NCBI GenBank assembly: GCA_963727955.1
Contig: CAVSII010000006.1
Coordinates: 14,724 to 78,723 of the forward strand
Direction of reading: 5' to 3'
DNA: 64,000 bases
Source: Bog-756 sp963727955
GTDB lineage: Bacteria; Actinomycetota; Acidimicrobiia; Acidimicrobiales; RAAP-2
This document shows positions 34,953-43,981 of this stretch, one piece after another. Both the position numbers and the translations under genes were made by a program. Positions within the stretch are counted from its first letter, which is position 1. The number at the start of each line of letters is the position of its first letter. A model generated the notes under the pieces. The model made no database searches and was not told where the DNA came from. It saw nothing but the letters and a program-made list of their open reading frames with translations.

Positions 34953-36368
34953 ATGCATTCCCGCCGTAGTCACCACGATGGTGCCCGAGGCCGCTACCGG
35001 CCGCCTCTGACGGTCGGCCGGCCGTCCCTGCGGTGGAAGGGCGCGGCCAGCCTGGCCCTGCTCACCATGGTGGTGGCGGCCACCACCCTGACCGCCTGCT
35101 CGTCGACCAACGACACCAGCCCCACCACCACTCCCCCGTCGTCCTCGTCTTCGTCGAACTCATCATCTCCGTCGGATGCAACCGATCCCCCCCGGCCGCC
35201 CATTCCGTCCGCCGCCTACAGCGATCACACCGGCATCACCTCCACCTCGGTGTCGGTGGGCAACGTCTCCACCCTGTTCGACGGCATCTTCAAGGGAGCG
35301 GCAGTGGGCACCCAGGCCTACGCCGACTACGTCAATTCCATGGGGGGCATCAACGGCCGCAAGATGATCGTGGACAGCAGTGACGACCAGTACTCCGGAG
35401 CCCCCAACAAGCAGGAGACCCAGGCCGACGTGGGCCAGGACTTCGCCATGGTCGGCGGGTTCTCGCTGTTCGACAACTTCGGGGGCACCGTCCTGGCCGC
35501 CAACCCCCAGGTGCCCAACGTCACCGTTTCCCTCGACAGCGCCACGGCCAACCTGCCCAACTCCTACAGCCCCGCTCCCACCACCAACGGATGGATACTC
35601 GGACCCCTGGAGTACTTCAAGAACAAGTTCCCCGACGACATCAAGCACACCGCCGCCCTCATCGCTGACGAGCCGTCAGCCGAGGTCAAGTGGGCGGCGG
35701 AGAAAGAGGCCATGGCCCACGTGGGCTACGACGTCGTCTACGACCCCACCTTCGACATCAGCACCACCGATTTCAACCAGTACGTGATCACCATGAGGAA
35801 CGACGGGGTCAAGATCCTGTTCCTCGAGCAGATGCCGGCCAACTACGCGGCCGCCGTGGTCAAGGCCCTCAACCAACAGAACTTCCACCCGGTGCTGGTG
35901 CTGGGCGCCTCCACCTACAGCGAAGAGCTGGTCCCCGACTCGGGCGGGGCGGCGGCCATCGATGGCGCCTACATGGAGCAGAACACCGCGCTGTTCCTGG
36001 GGGAGGACGAGGCCGGCCTTCCCGCCGTCAAGACCTTCCTCACCTGGGTGCAGAAGGCCTCACCGGGCTTCCACGCCGATCTGTACACCCTCTACGGCTG
36101 GACGTCGGCCGAGTTGTTCAGCCAGGCCCTCAAGGCGGCCGGTGCCGACCCTTCACGAGGCTCGGAGCTGGCCGCCCTCCGCAAGATCACATCGTTTTCG
36201 GCGGGGAACATGTTGGGCACGGCCAACCCCAGCGCCCGTCTGCCGACCAACTGTTACATCATCGCCACCATCGCCGACGGGCAGTACAAGCGGCTGGACG
36301 ACCCACCCCTCGACGGGCCGACCCACGGCTACCGCTGCGATCAGCCCTTCTACTACACCAACCCGTAG
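34953..36368 (+). CDS. Solute-binding lipoprotein of the branched-chain amino acid transporter type
   Basis: 471-aa lipoprotein: basic start, hydrophobic segment ASLALLTMVVAATTLTACSS with the lipobox Cys, then a Ser/Thr/Pro-rich spacer. The mature part is a periplasmic-binding-protein-like type I domain (VGNVSTLFDGIFKGAAVGTQ, AYADYVNSMGGINGRKMIVD) as in Leu/Ile/Val binding proteins, which in actinobacteria also serve aromatic, steroid or short acid substrates. GGGGGAGG precedes the ATG. No permease genes adjoin it, so the partner lies elsewhere. It is downstream of the catabolic operon, and may bring in the substrate. Confidence 0.88.
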   Translation: MHSRRSHHDGARGRYRPPLTVGRPSLRWKGAASLALLTMVVAATTLTACSSTNDTSPTTTPPSSSSSSNSSSPSDATDPPRPPIPSAAYSDHTGITSTSVSVGNVSTLFDGIFKGAAVGTQAYADYVNSMGGINGRKMIVDSSDDQYSGAPNKQETQADVGQDFAMVGGFSLFDNFGGTVLAANPQVPNVTVSLDSATANLPNSYSPAPTTNGWILGPLEYFKNKFPDDIKHTAALIADEPSAEVKWAAEKEAMAHVGYDVVYDPTFDISTTDFNQYVITMRNDGVKILFLEQMPANYAAAVVKALNQQNFHPVLVLGASTYSEELVPDSGGAAAIDGAYMEQNTALFLGEDEAGLPAVKTFLTWVQKASPGFHADLYTLYGWTSAELFSQALKAAGADPSRGSELAALRKITSFSAGNMLGTANPSARLPTNCYIIATIADGQYKRLDDPPLDGPTHGYRCDQPFYYTNP

Positions 36369-36395
36369 GGCCGGTCTCCAACCGGAAGGGCCGGG

Positions 36396-36656
36396 TTAGG
36401 AGACCCGGGCGGCGCGCCTCATGAGGCGGGCCTTGCGGTTGGCCGCCTGGTTCTTGTGGATGACGCCCTTGGCCGCCGCCTTGTCGATCCGCTTGACGGC
36501 CAGGCGGAGGGCTTCCTCGCTGTCCTCGGCCCCGGTCTCCAGGGCGGTGATGGCCCGCTTGGTGCGGGTCCGCAGCTCGGAGCGGACCGCCTTGTTGCGG
36601 GCCTGACGCTTGATGGTCTGGCGGTTGCGCTTGATCTGGCTCTTGATGTTTGCCAC
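36396..36656 (-). CDS. rpsT: 30S ribosomal protein S20
   Basis: 86-aa basic three-helix protein; binds 16S rRNA in the small subunit. NIKSQIKRNRQTIKRQARNK, then ALRLAVKRIDKAAAKGVIHK, then NQAANRKARLMRRA are fully typical. GTG start after GGAAGGA. Divergent from lepA, a common actinobacterial arrangement. Confidence 0.97.
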   Translation of the reverse strand: MANIKSQIKRNRQTIKRQARNKAVRSELRTRTKRAITALETGAEDSEEALRLAVKRIDKAAAKGVIHKNQAANRKARLMRRAARVS

Positions 36657-36794
36657 TGACGGTCCTTCCGATGAGGGCTGGAGGCGGTCGGCGGCCGTGC
36701 CGCAACCACCGGATGATGGAGATCTGGGCCCGGGGCGCCCCCCATGGGGGCACGTCTCCGGAGGTCACGAGGATAGCACCCCGATCCACTTGGA

Positions 36795-36800
36795 TACGCT
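36795..36800 (+). promoter_or_regulatory. -10 element of lepA
   Basis: TACGCT ends 9 nt before the GTG start of lepA. The same hexamer precedes several other genes in this window. Confidence 0.5.
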
Positions 36801-36809
36801 GGTCCCTCC

Positions 36810-38597
36810 GTGCCGCTCATCACCCGTCTACGCAATTTCTCCATCATCAGCCATGTCGACCACGGCAAGTCGACCCTCTCGGACCGCATTCTGGAGCTGA
36901 CCGGGGCGGTGGACCCCCGCCTCATGCGCGAGCAGTACCTCGACTCGATGGACATCGAGCGGGAGCGGGGCATCACCATCAAGGCCCAGAATGTGCGGGT
37001 GACCTGGGGGGAGCACATCCTCCACCTCATCGACACCCCCGGTCACGTCGACTTCGGCTACGAGGTCAGCCGCTCGCTGGCCGCCTGCGAGGGGGCGGTT
37101 CTGCTGGTCGATGCCTCCCAGGGCATTCAGGCCCAGACACTGGCCAACTGCTACCAGGCTGTCGAGAACGACCTCGAGATCGTCGCCGTTCTCAACAAGA
37201 TCGACCTGCCGGCGGCCGACCCCGAGCGGTCGGCCGCCGAAATCGAACAGGTCCTGGGCATAGCGGCATCGTCCATCCTCCACATTTCGGCCAAGACGGG
37301 TGAAGGGGTGCCCGAGCTGTTGGACGCCATCGTGGCCCGCATCCCGGCGCCCACCGGCGACCCGGACGCGCCGCTGCGGGCCCTCATCTTCGACTCGGCC
37401 TACGACCAGTACCGGGGCGTGGTCAGTTCCATCCGGGTGATGGACGGGACCCTGAACGCCGAGGACCGACTCCGGTTCATGCAGGCCGGTGCCAACCACG
37501 ACATCGAGGAGATCGGCGTGCGCACGCCCATCCCGGTACCGGTGGATGCGCTGGGGCCCGGTGAGGTGGGTTATCTGATCGCCGGCATCAAGGACGTGGG
37601 CGGGGCCCGCTCGGGCGAGACGGTGACCACCGCCCGGCATCCGGCCACCACCGCCCTGGCCGGCTATCGCGATCCCAAGCCCATGGTGTTCTGCGGGCTG
37701 TTCCCCATCGACGGCGACGATCTGCCCGACCTGCGCGACGCCCTGGACAAGCTCCGGCTCAACGACGCCAGCTTCACCTTCGAGCCGGAGTCGTCCCGCG
37801 CTCTCGGGTTCGGTTTCCGCTGCGGCTTCCTCGGCCTCTTACACATGGAGATCGTGCGCGAGCGGCTCGAGCGGGAGTTCGACATCTCGCTGATCGCCAC
37901 CGCGCCGTCGGTGGCCTACCGGGCCTATCTCACCGACGGCACCGCGGTGGACGTGGACAACCCGAGCGAGCTGCCCGAGCCGGCCCGTCTCGACCACGTG
38001 GACGAGCCCATGCTGCGGGCCACCATCCTCACCCCGGCCGAGTACACCGGCACCATCATGGACCTGTGCCAGAGCCATCGGGCCACCATGGTCAAGATGG
38101 ACTATCTCTCGCCGGTCCGGGTCGAGTTCGTCTACACCATCCCCTTGGCCGAGGTGGTCATCAACTTCTTCGACCAGCTGAAGAGCCGGACCAAGGGCTA
38201 CGGCAGCCTCGACTACGAGCCCGACGGCTATGAAACGGCGGAGCTGGTCAAGGTCGACCTGCTCATCAACCACGTGCCGGTGGATGCCTTCTCCACCATC
38301 GTGCACCGATCGCAGGCCGACTTCTACGGCCGGCGGATGACTGAAAAGCTGCGCGAACTGATCCCCCGGCAGATGTTCGACGTGCCCATCCAGGCCGCGG
38401 TGGGTGGCCGGGTGCTGGCCCGCGAGACGGTGAAAGCCCGTCGCAAGGACGTGTTGGCCAAGTGCTACGGCGGGGACATCACCCGCAAACGCAAGCTCCT
38501 CGAGAAGCAGAAGGAGGGGAAGAAGAAGATGAAGAACATCGGCCGGGTCGAGGTCCCCCAGGAGGCATTCGTCTCCGCCCTCCGTCTCGACGACTGA
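36810..38597 (+). CDS. lepA: Elongation factor 4 (LepA), ribosome-associated GTPase
   Basis: 595-aa translational GTPase. G1 HVDHGKSTLSDRI, G2/G3 RGITIKAQNV and DTPGHVDFGYEV, G4 NKIDLP, and the LepA-specific C-terminus ending GRVEVPQEAFVSALRLDD. It back-translocates stalled ribosomes or aids 30S assembly. GTG start with no SD; a TACGCT hexamer 9 nt upstream suggests a nearly leaderless message. Confidence 0.98.
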   Translation: MPLITRLRNFSIISHVDHGKSTLSDRILELTGAVDPRLMREQYLDSMDIERERGITIKAQNVRVTWGEHILHLIDTPGHVDFGYEVSRSLAACEGAVLLVDASQGIQAQTLANCYQAVENDLEIVAVLNKIDLPAADPERSAAEIEQVLGIAASSILHISAKTGEGVPELLDAIVARIPAPTGDPDAPLRALIFDSAYDQYRGVVSSIRVMDGTLNAEDRLRFMQAGANHDIEEIGVRTPIPVPVDALGPGEVGYLIAGIKDVGGARSGETVTTARHPATTALAGYRDPKPMVFCGLFPIDGDDLPDLRDALDKLRLNDASFTFEPESSRALGFGFRCGFLGLLHMEIVRERLEREFDISLIATAPSVAYRAYLTDGTAVDVDNPSELPEPARLDHVDEPMLRATILTPAEYTGTIMDLCQSHRATMVKMDYLSPVRVEFVYTIPLAEVVINFFDQLKSRTKGYGSLDYEPDGYETAELVKVDLLINHVPVDAFSTIVHRSQADFYGRRMTEKLRELIPRQMFDVPIQAAVGGRVLARETVKARRKDVLAKCYGGDITRKRKLLEKQKEGKKKMKNIGRVEVPQEAFVSALRLDD

Positions 38598-38644
38598 CCT
38601 CCGCCGACCGACCGGCAATCCAGGGCGTGCCACCGGCCGCCGTC

Positions 38645-38650
38645 TAACGT
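38645..38650 (+). promoter_or_regulatory. -10 element of the export ABC operon
   Basis: TAACGT is 7 nt from the ATG of the ATPase gene; leaderless arrangement. Confidence 0.5.
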
Positions 38651-38657
38651 ATCCACG

Positions 38658-39872
38658 ATGCCTGACGGTCCGTCCATCGCCGTCTCCAACCTGTCCAAGA
38701 CCTATCGCATCTCGCGGCGGGAAGAGCATGTGGCCACCGCGGCCGAAGCGGTGGTCAAGCGGATCAAGCAGGGCGGCCGGGCCACCACGGTCGAGACCTT
38801 CGACGCCCTCCACGATGTGAGCTTCGCCGTCGAATGGGGCGAGGTGATGGGCATCATCGGCCGCAACGGCGCCGGTAAGAGCACCCTGCTCAAGATCATC
38901 AACCGGATCACCGCACCGACCAAGGGACGGGTCGAGCTGGGCGGCCGGGTGGGAAGCCTGCTCGAGGTGGGTACCGGATTCCACCCCGAGTTGACCGGGC
39001 GGGAGAACGTCTATCTGAACGGGACCCTGCTGGGCATGCGCCGGCGGCAGATCAAAGAGCGCTTCGACGCCATCGTCGATTTCGCCGGCACCGAGAAGTT
39101 CCTCGACACCCAGGTCAAGCGGTACTCGACCGGCATGTACATTCGCCTGGCGTTTGCCGTGGCCGCCCACCTGGACAGCGAGATCCTGGTGGTGGACGAG
39201 GTGCTGGCCGTGGGGGACTCCGACTTTCAGGCCAAGTGCCTGCGCAAGATGCGCGAGGTGGCCCGCGACGGTCGCACCGTGTTGCTGGTCAGCCATCAGC
39301 TGCAGACGGTGTCCGACCTGTGCAGCTCGGCCCTCTACCTCGACGCCGGCCACCTTATCGTCCACGGCACGGTGACCGAGGCCATGGAGCAGTACAAGCG
39401 CAGCTTCGCCCTGAGCGCCCAGGCGGCCAAGGAGCCCAATTACCGACCGGGGTCGGGCGAACTGCGGTTCGCCCATGCCCAGGTGACCGAGGACATCACC
39501 CGACCGGGCGAGGACCTGGTCATCCAGTTCGAAGTGGGCGCCAATCCCGACTTCGGCGCTCGTTACAACCTGCTCTGCTTCCTCAAGAACGAGGACGGGC
39601 TGCTCCTCATCCAGTGCGATTCGCGGGTGGTCGACTTCTGGCTCGATCCTGCCACCGACGCCCAGGGAACGCTGCGGGTGAGGACGCCCTGGCTCAAGCC
39701 CGGGGCCTACACCGTCGATCTGTTCATCATGACCAGTGGACATCTGGCCGACGTCTGGGAGCAGGCCTGCCGCTTCCAGGTGTTGCCTGTCAACCCGTAC
39801 CCCCATCCGACCACGCCCGACGGTACCGCCCGCGGGGTGGTCTATCCCGACTTCGACTTCTCGCAGAACTGA
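38658..39872 (+). CDS. Polysaccharide-export ABC transporter ATPase (Wzt/TagH type)
   Basis: 404-aa ATPase. Walker A GRNGAGKSTLLKI, signature RYSTGMYIRLAFAVAAHLDS, Walker B ILVVDEVLAVGD and the switch His LLVSHQ. A C-terminal region of about 150 residues (LRFAHAQVTEDITRPGEDLV) is a Wzt-like beta domain, which in O-antigen exporters reads the end of the glycan chain. Works with the permease that follows 1 nt later. Exports a surface glycan across the cytoplasmic membrane. Confidence 0.93.
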   Translation: MPDGPSIAVSNLSKTYRISRREEHVATAAEAVVKRIKQGGRATTVETFDALHDVSFAVEWGEVMGIIGRNGAGKSTLLKIINRITAPTKGRVELGGRVGSLLEVGTGFHPELTGRENVYLNGTLLGMRRRQIKERFDAIVDFAGTEKFLDTQVKRYSTGMYIRLAFAVAAHLDSEILVVDEVLAVGDSDFQAKCLRKMREVARDGRTVLLVSHQLQTVSDLCSSALYLDAGHLIVHGTVTEAMEQYKRSFALSAQAAKEPNYRPGSGELRFAHAQVTEDITRPGEDLVIQFEVGANPDFGARYNLLCFLKNEDGLLLIQCDSRVVDFWLDPATDAQGTLRVRTPWLKPGAYTVDLFIMTSGHLADVWEQACRFQVLPVNPYPHPTTPDGTARGVVYPDFDFSQN

Positions 39873-39873
39873 G

Positions 39874-40695
39874 ATGGCGGTTCGTATCGTCATCACCCCG
39901 CCGGGTCGGTTCTCGCTCCCCAAGATCAGCCAGTTGTGGGAGGCGCGGGAGGTGCTGTACCGCTTCGGTGCCCGGGATGTGACCCTCCGTTACCGTCAGA
40001 CCCTGCTGGGCGTGATCTGGGTCATCCTCCAGCCGCTGCTCACCTCCTTGGTGCTGGCCCTGGTCCTCTACAAGGTGGCCCATCTCCCCACGGTGGGCAT
40101 CCCCCCGTTGGTCTTCGTCTTCAGCGGCTTACTGGCCTGGAACCTGTTCAACGACATCATCAGCCGGGCCTCCAGCTCGCTGGTGGCCAACCGCGACCTG
40201 GTGTCCAAGGTCTTCTTTCCCCGGATGTTGGTGCCGCTGGCCACCGCCTACTCGTCCATCGTCAACTTCTTCGTGTCCGTCGCCTTTTTGATCGTGCTCC
40301 TGATCATCTACGGGATCACTCCCGGTCTGGCCCTGGTGCTGGCCCCGGTATGGACGGTGATGATCATCGTGATGGCCAGTGGACTGGGGTTGGTGGCCGG
40401 GGCCCTCCAAGTCCGCTACCGGGATGTGGCTTATGTGGTTCCCTTCCTCCTCCAGTTCCTGTTCTACGCCAGCCCGGTGGCCTACTCGGTGGCGGTGGTG
40501 CCGGCCAAGTACCGCTTCATCTACGACATCAATCCGTTGACCTGGCTGCTCTCCGAGTTCCGCTGGTCCTTCCTCGACCAGCCGGCCCCGCCGACCTGGC
40601 AGATCGTTCTCTCGATAGTGGTACCGGTAGCCGTGTTCGCCGGGGGTGCCATCATCTTCGAACAGATGGAGCGCGGCTTCGCCGACGTGATCTGA
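39874..40695 (+). CDS. ABC-2 type polysaccharide export permease (Wzm/TagG type)
   Basis: 273-aa membrane protein with six hydrophobic segments. DVTLRYRQTLLGVIWVILQP is the typical family start; LVANRDLVSKVFFPRMLVPL and LQVRYRDVAYVVPFLLQFLF with ASPVAYSVAVVP are further export-permease motifs. It pairs with the upstream ATPase for ATP-driven glycan export. Confidence 0.93.
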   Translation: MAVRIVITPPGRFSLPKISQLWEAREVLYRFGARDVTLRYRQTLLGVIWVILQPLLTSLVLALVLYKVAHLPTVGIPPLVFVFSGLLAWNLFNDIISRASSSLVANRDLVSKVFFPRMLVPLATAYSSIVNFFVSVAFLIVLLIIYGITPGLALVLAPVWTVMIIVMASGLGLVAGALQVRYRDVAYVVPFLLQFLFYASPVAYSVAVVPAKYRFIYDINPLTWLLSEFRWSFLDQPAPPTWQIVLSIVVPVAVFAGGAIIFEQMERGFADVI

Positions 40696-40744
40696 CGGTG
40701 CCTCGATCACAGCTGGCGACGAAAGGGACGGGGTAGGATTGCCT

Positions 40745-42328
40745 GTGGACGGCGAAGGCACACCGGAGGCCCCTCCGGGTCCGGACCGCCCGCCGGCGGC
40801 CAACGCCAGTGCCCGCCAGCTGGTCCGCAACATGGCCTCCAGCTACGGCAACTTCTTCCTGGTCATGGTGATGAGCCTGTTCCTCACCCGGGTCCTGCTG
40901 CGTCACCTCGGCGCCAGCACCTACGGGTTGTGGATCGTCCTTCTGGCCATTGTCGGCTACATCGGCTTGCTCGATGTGGGGGTTTCCACGGCGGCCGTGC
41001 AGCGGGTGGCTCGGTTGACCGCGGCCCACGACAGCGACGGGGTGGCCGATCTCATCCGCACGGCGTGGACGTTCTTTGCGGCCTCGGGCGTCCTGGCCGT
41101 GGTGGTGACGGTCATCCTGGCTCCCCATCTGGCCTCGTTCCTCCACCTCGGCACCATCGACCCGGCCCAGGCCGAAACCACTCTGATCATCCTGGGGTTC
41201 TGGATGGCGGTGCTGTTCCTGGGCTCGGTGCCCAACGCTGTTCTCTTCGGGTCGGGCCGGGGCGACCGACTGGCCCAGTTGGGCGGTCTCACCCTCGTCC
41301 TCACCCAACTGGTCCAGATCGTGGTGGTGGTCTCGGGTGGGGGTCTGGTCGCCCTGGCCATCGTGGCCCTGGGGGGCGTGCTGGTGGCCTTGGTGATGAC
41401 GGCCTTCATGGTCGGCCGGGTCACCGGTTCGTCGGTGCGCCACGGGCACTTCCGCCGCAGTGTGCTGGTCGACCTGCTCCGCTTCGGCGGGCGTCAATCG
41501 GTGATCTCGCTGGGCGGGATCGTGGCCTACCAGCTCGATGCCGTCATCATCGGGCTGATCCTGCCGGTGGCCCAGGTGGCTCCCTACGACATCGCCCTCA
41601 GCACGTCCAACCTGACCCGCAACCTCAGCACCCAGGGCACCAACCTGCTCCTGCCCACCTACGCCCACTTCGACGCGGTGGGCGACCACAAGCGCCAGGC
41701 TTCGTACTTCTTCCGTTCAGTTCTGCTCGGCATGGCCATCTCCATCCCCGTGGTCATCGCCCTGGCCGCCTTCGGCGAGCCCATGCTCAAGCTGTGGCTC
41801 GGCACCGTGCCCCCCAAGACCTACGAGATCGTCATCGCCCTCGGGGTGATGATCACCGTACAGCTGCCCGGCAACCAGTGCTTCAATTTCCTGACCGGCA
41901 TCGGCCGCATCCAATTACTGATCCGGCTGTCGGTGATCGGTGCCCTGGTCAACCTGGCCGGCAGCGTGGTCGCCACCTTCTGGCTGGGCCCGGTGGGCCC
42001 GGCCATCGGCTCACTGCCGGTGGTGATCGTTCTCGACTTCTTCATACTCCCCATGATCGTCTGCCGGCACCTGGCGGTGTCGTTTGCCGACTACGCCCGG
42101 GCCTCGTTGGCCCCCCTCATCCCAGGGGCGGCGGCGGCCGGCATCGTGGCCGTTGTGCTGGTGGTCGCCTTCCCCAACGCCCGGGGTGTCACCGCCGTGG
42201 TCGAAGCGGCAGTGGTGGTGGCGGTGTCGTGGATCACCATGGGCGTGCTCCTCTACCGCATCGAACCGGAGCTGCGCGACGGGATCGGCAGGTTGCTGGC
42301 CCGCCGGCGCGCCCGGCGCCTGAGCTGA
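40745..42328 (+). CDS. Polysaccharide flippase-like protein (MOP superfamily, Wzx type)
   Basis: About 527 aa with 12-14 membrane segments: MASSYGNFFLVMVMSLFLTR, GLWIVLLAIVGYIGLLDVGV, GGIVAYQLDAVIIGLILPVA, RIQLLIRLSVIGALVNLAGS. MOP flippases turn lipid-linked oligosaccharides across the membrane. GTG 40745 is chosen because TAGGAT (40734-40739) is 5 nt upstream; a TTG two codons earlier would fall inside that hexamer. Follows the ABC exporter genes; it may serve the same glycan or a second one. Confidence 0.85.
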   Translation: MDGEGTPEAPPGPDRPPAANASARQLVRNMASSYGNFFLVMVMSLFLTRVLLRHLGASTYGLWIVLLAIVGYIGLLDVGVSTAAVQRVARLTAAHDSDGVADLIRTAWTFFAASGVLAVVVTVILAPHLASFLHLGTIDPAQAETTLIILGFWMAVLFLGSVPNAVLFGSGRGDRLAQLGGLTLVLTQLVQIVVVVSGGGLVALAIVALGGVLVALVMTAFMVGRVTGSSVRHGHFRRSVLVDLLRFGGRQSVISLGGIVAYQLDAVIIGLILPVAQVAPYDIALSTSNLTRNLSTQGTNLLLPTYAHFDAVGDHKRQASYFFRSVLLGMAISIPVVIALAAFGEPMLKLWLGTVPPKTYEIVIALGVMITVQLPGNQCFNFLTGIGRIQLLIRLSVIGALVNLAGSVVATFWLGPVGPAIGSLPVVIVLDFFILPMIVCRHLAVSFADYARASLAPLIPGAAAAGIVAVVLVVAFPNARGVTAVVEAAVVVAVSWITMGVLLYRIEPELRDGIGRLLARRRARRLS

Positions 42329-42645
42329 CGGATGTCGGCACCACCCATGGCGAGACGGCGTGGACACTTCGCTGGTGGACACTTCAGACGTGGACACCTC
42401 GTTAAGGTGGGGACCATCGCCCCGGAGATCGCCATGGTCGACAGGAACATGGTGGATAAGGGCATGGTCGGTAAGAACCTGGTCGACAAGGCACTGGTCG
42501 ACCAGGCACTGGTCGACAACGAATCGTCACTGTCCCCTTCAGACCTCCACCGACCAGATGACCGCTCCTCTGGTCATCTCCGCCTGCTTTCCTCGCCCCC
42601 CTGTACGGTCGACCGGGCCTGCGCCCACAGCCGGCGGTCGCTCTG
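42329..42645. repeat. Short TCGAC-type tandem repeats between flippase and glycosyltransferase
   Basis: From about 42361 to 42525 there are at least nine degenerate 15-nt units: GTGGACACTTCGCTG-like ones first, then GTCGACAAGGCACTG-like ones. In one frame they would read VDTSL; in another VDKAL/VDQAL. No convincing start, RBS or domain, so I take it as a non-coding repeat rather than a gene. The rest of the gap shows nothing else. Confidence 0.65.
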
Positions 42646-43694
42646 ATGGGCATGCGTCTGGCTCTGGCCACCCTGTCGGCCGGTGAACCGATGGGACAGC
42701 AGGTCTACGAGCGCCAGCTGGCTCACCGTGGATCGGGCGCCCTGGGTAGCGGCTGGCAGGTGGATCCGGTGGCGGTACGAACCTTGCGCACAGCCCAGCC
42801 GGGCAGCGTGCGCATCCCGGCCGCACTGCTGGGCGACGCCTCCCCGGTACTCCGGCGCACCGCCGGTCGGTTCATCTACCGTCGCTACGACCTGGTCCAT
42901 CGGCTCGATCTGCGCTTGCCGCCCGCCCCCTACCCCGAAGTTCTCACCGTGTTGGACATCGCCCCGTGGCGTTTCGCCGACGAGGGAGCGCCGGTGGCCG
43001 ACGCGGCGGCCACCGCCCGACGGGCTGCCACCGTCATCTGCCCCTCCCAGTTCTCCGCCGACGAGGTGGTGTCGGCCTTCGGGGTTTCCGACCCGGTGGT
43101 CATCCCCTTGGGGGTGGACGAGGCCTTCTTGACCGCTGATCCGTTGTCCGAGGGGGAGCTGGCCGACCTCGGGATCCGGGAGCCGTTCGTGATGCACGCG
43201 GCGGGCTGCACCCGGCGCAAGAACCTCGCCGGTCTGGCCGCGGCGTGGACCCGGTGCGCGCGGCGCGGCCCGACACCGTGCTGGTCCTCACCGGTCCGCC
43301 CGACCCGCGTCGCGACCAACTGTTCGCACCCCTGGCCGGCGCCCTGCGGTTGGGTCGGGTGGCCGACGGGGTCCTTCCCCGGTTGATGGCCGCCGCCGCC
43401 GCCGTGGCCGTGCCCTCCACTTACGAGGGGTTCGGGCTGCCCGCTCTGGAGGGGATGGCGGTGGGCGTCCCGGTGGTGGCCGCCTCCCGTTCGTCCCTGC
43501 CCGAGGTGGTGGGGGACGGGGGTTATCTGGTCGAACCGGACGCCGGCGGTCTGGCCGACGGCCTGCTGGCCGCCCTGGCCGGCGGGGGCGAGGTGCGCAC
43601 CGTAGCCGAGCGGGGTCGGGCCCGCGCCCAACAGCTGACCTGGGACATCAGCGTGGCAGCCCATGCCGTGGTCTGGCGCTCTGTCGCCGGTTGA
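42646..43694 (+). CDS. Glycosyltransferase, GT4-like, one frame break
   Basis: About 349 aa after joining the frames. The first part (LTVLDIAPWRFADEGAPVAD, ATVICPSQFSADEVVSAFGV, VVIPLGVDEAFL) and the second (RRDQLFAPLAGALRLGRVAD, VPSTYEGFGLPALEGMAVGV then PVVAASRSSLPEVVGDGG) match a GT-B enzyme; ExxxxxGLPxLEG in the latter is the nucleotide-sugar site. The frame changes near 43252-43255; one more G in CCGG would give TRVRAARPDTVLVLTGPPD. Likely transfers a hexose in the surface glycan made here. Confidence 0.82.
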
Positions 43695-43981
43695 GGCCAG
43701 TGCCAGAGTCCATTGACAACACATGTTGACATCGTGTTACGGTCCGAGACACCGTCGGGTCCGTCGAGTGGGTTCCGCCGCCCGCTCCGGACCCTGACGG
43801 CTTCACTCGAGCTCCGGGCCACCTCCACCCCGCTCTCCGGGCGTTCCTCCGATCCCGGGTTGCCGGCGAAGGAAAGGTGGCCTGCCCGTGGTGCCGGCAT
43901 TCCCGTCAGGGACAGCCGGACGTGGTCGCAAACAGACGAAAAAAGTCGTGATCGGAACGGGCGGTTTGGCTCAGTCCGTTG
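43695..43981. other. Intergenic region with promoter-like sequence
   Basis: Two TTGACA hexamers (about 43713 and 43725) lie before TACGGT at about 43738, but no gene follows in that direction. Otherwise nothing is seen. Confidence 0.3.

Noticed and set aside
42332..42646. Open frame through the 15-bp repeats (104 codons)
   Set aside because: No SD or -10 at a good distance, low-complexity content and no family; the frame is open only because the repeat is a multiple of three.
43708..43745. Two TTGACA boxes with TACGGT as a promoter
   Set aside because: No gene follows on that strand; kept only as a remark on the intergenic region.
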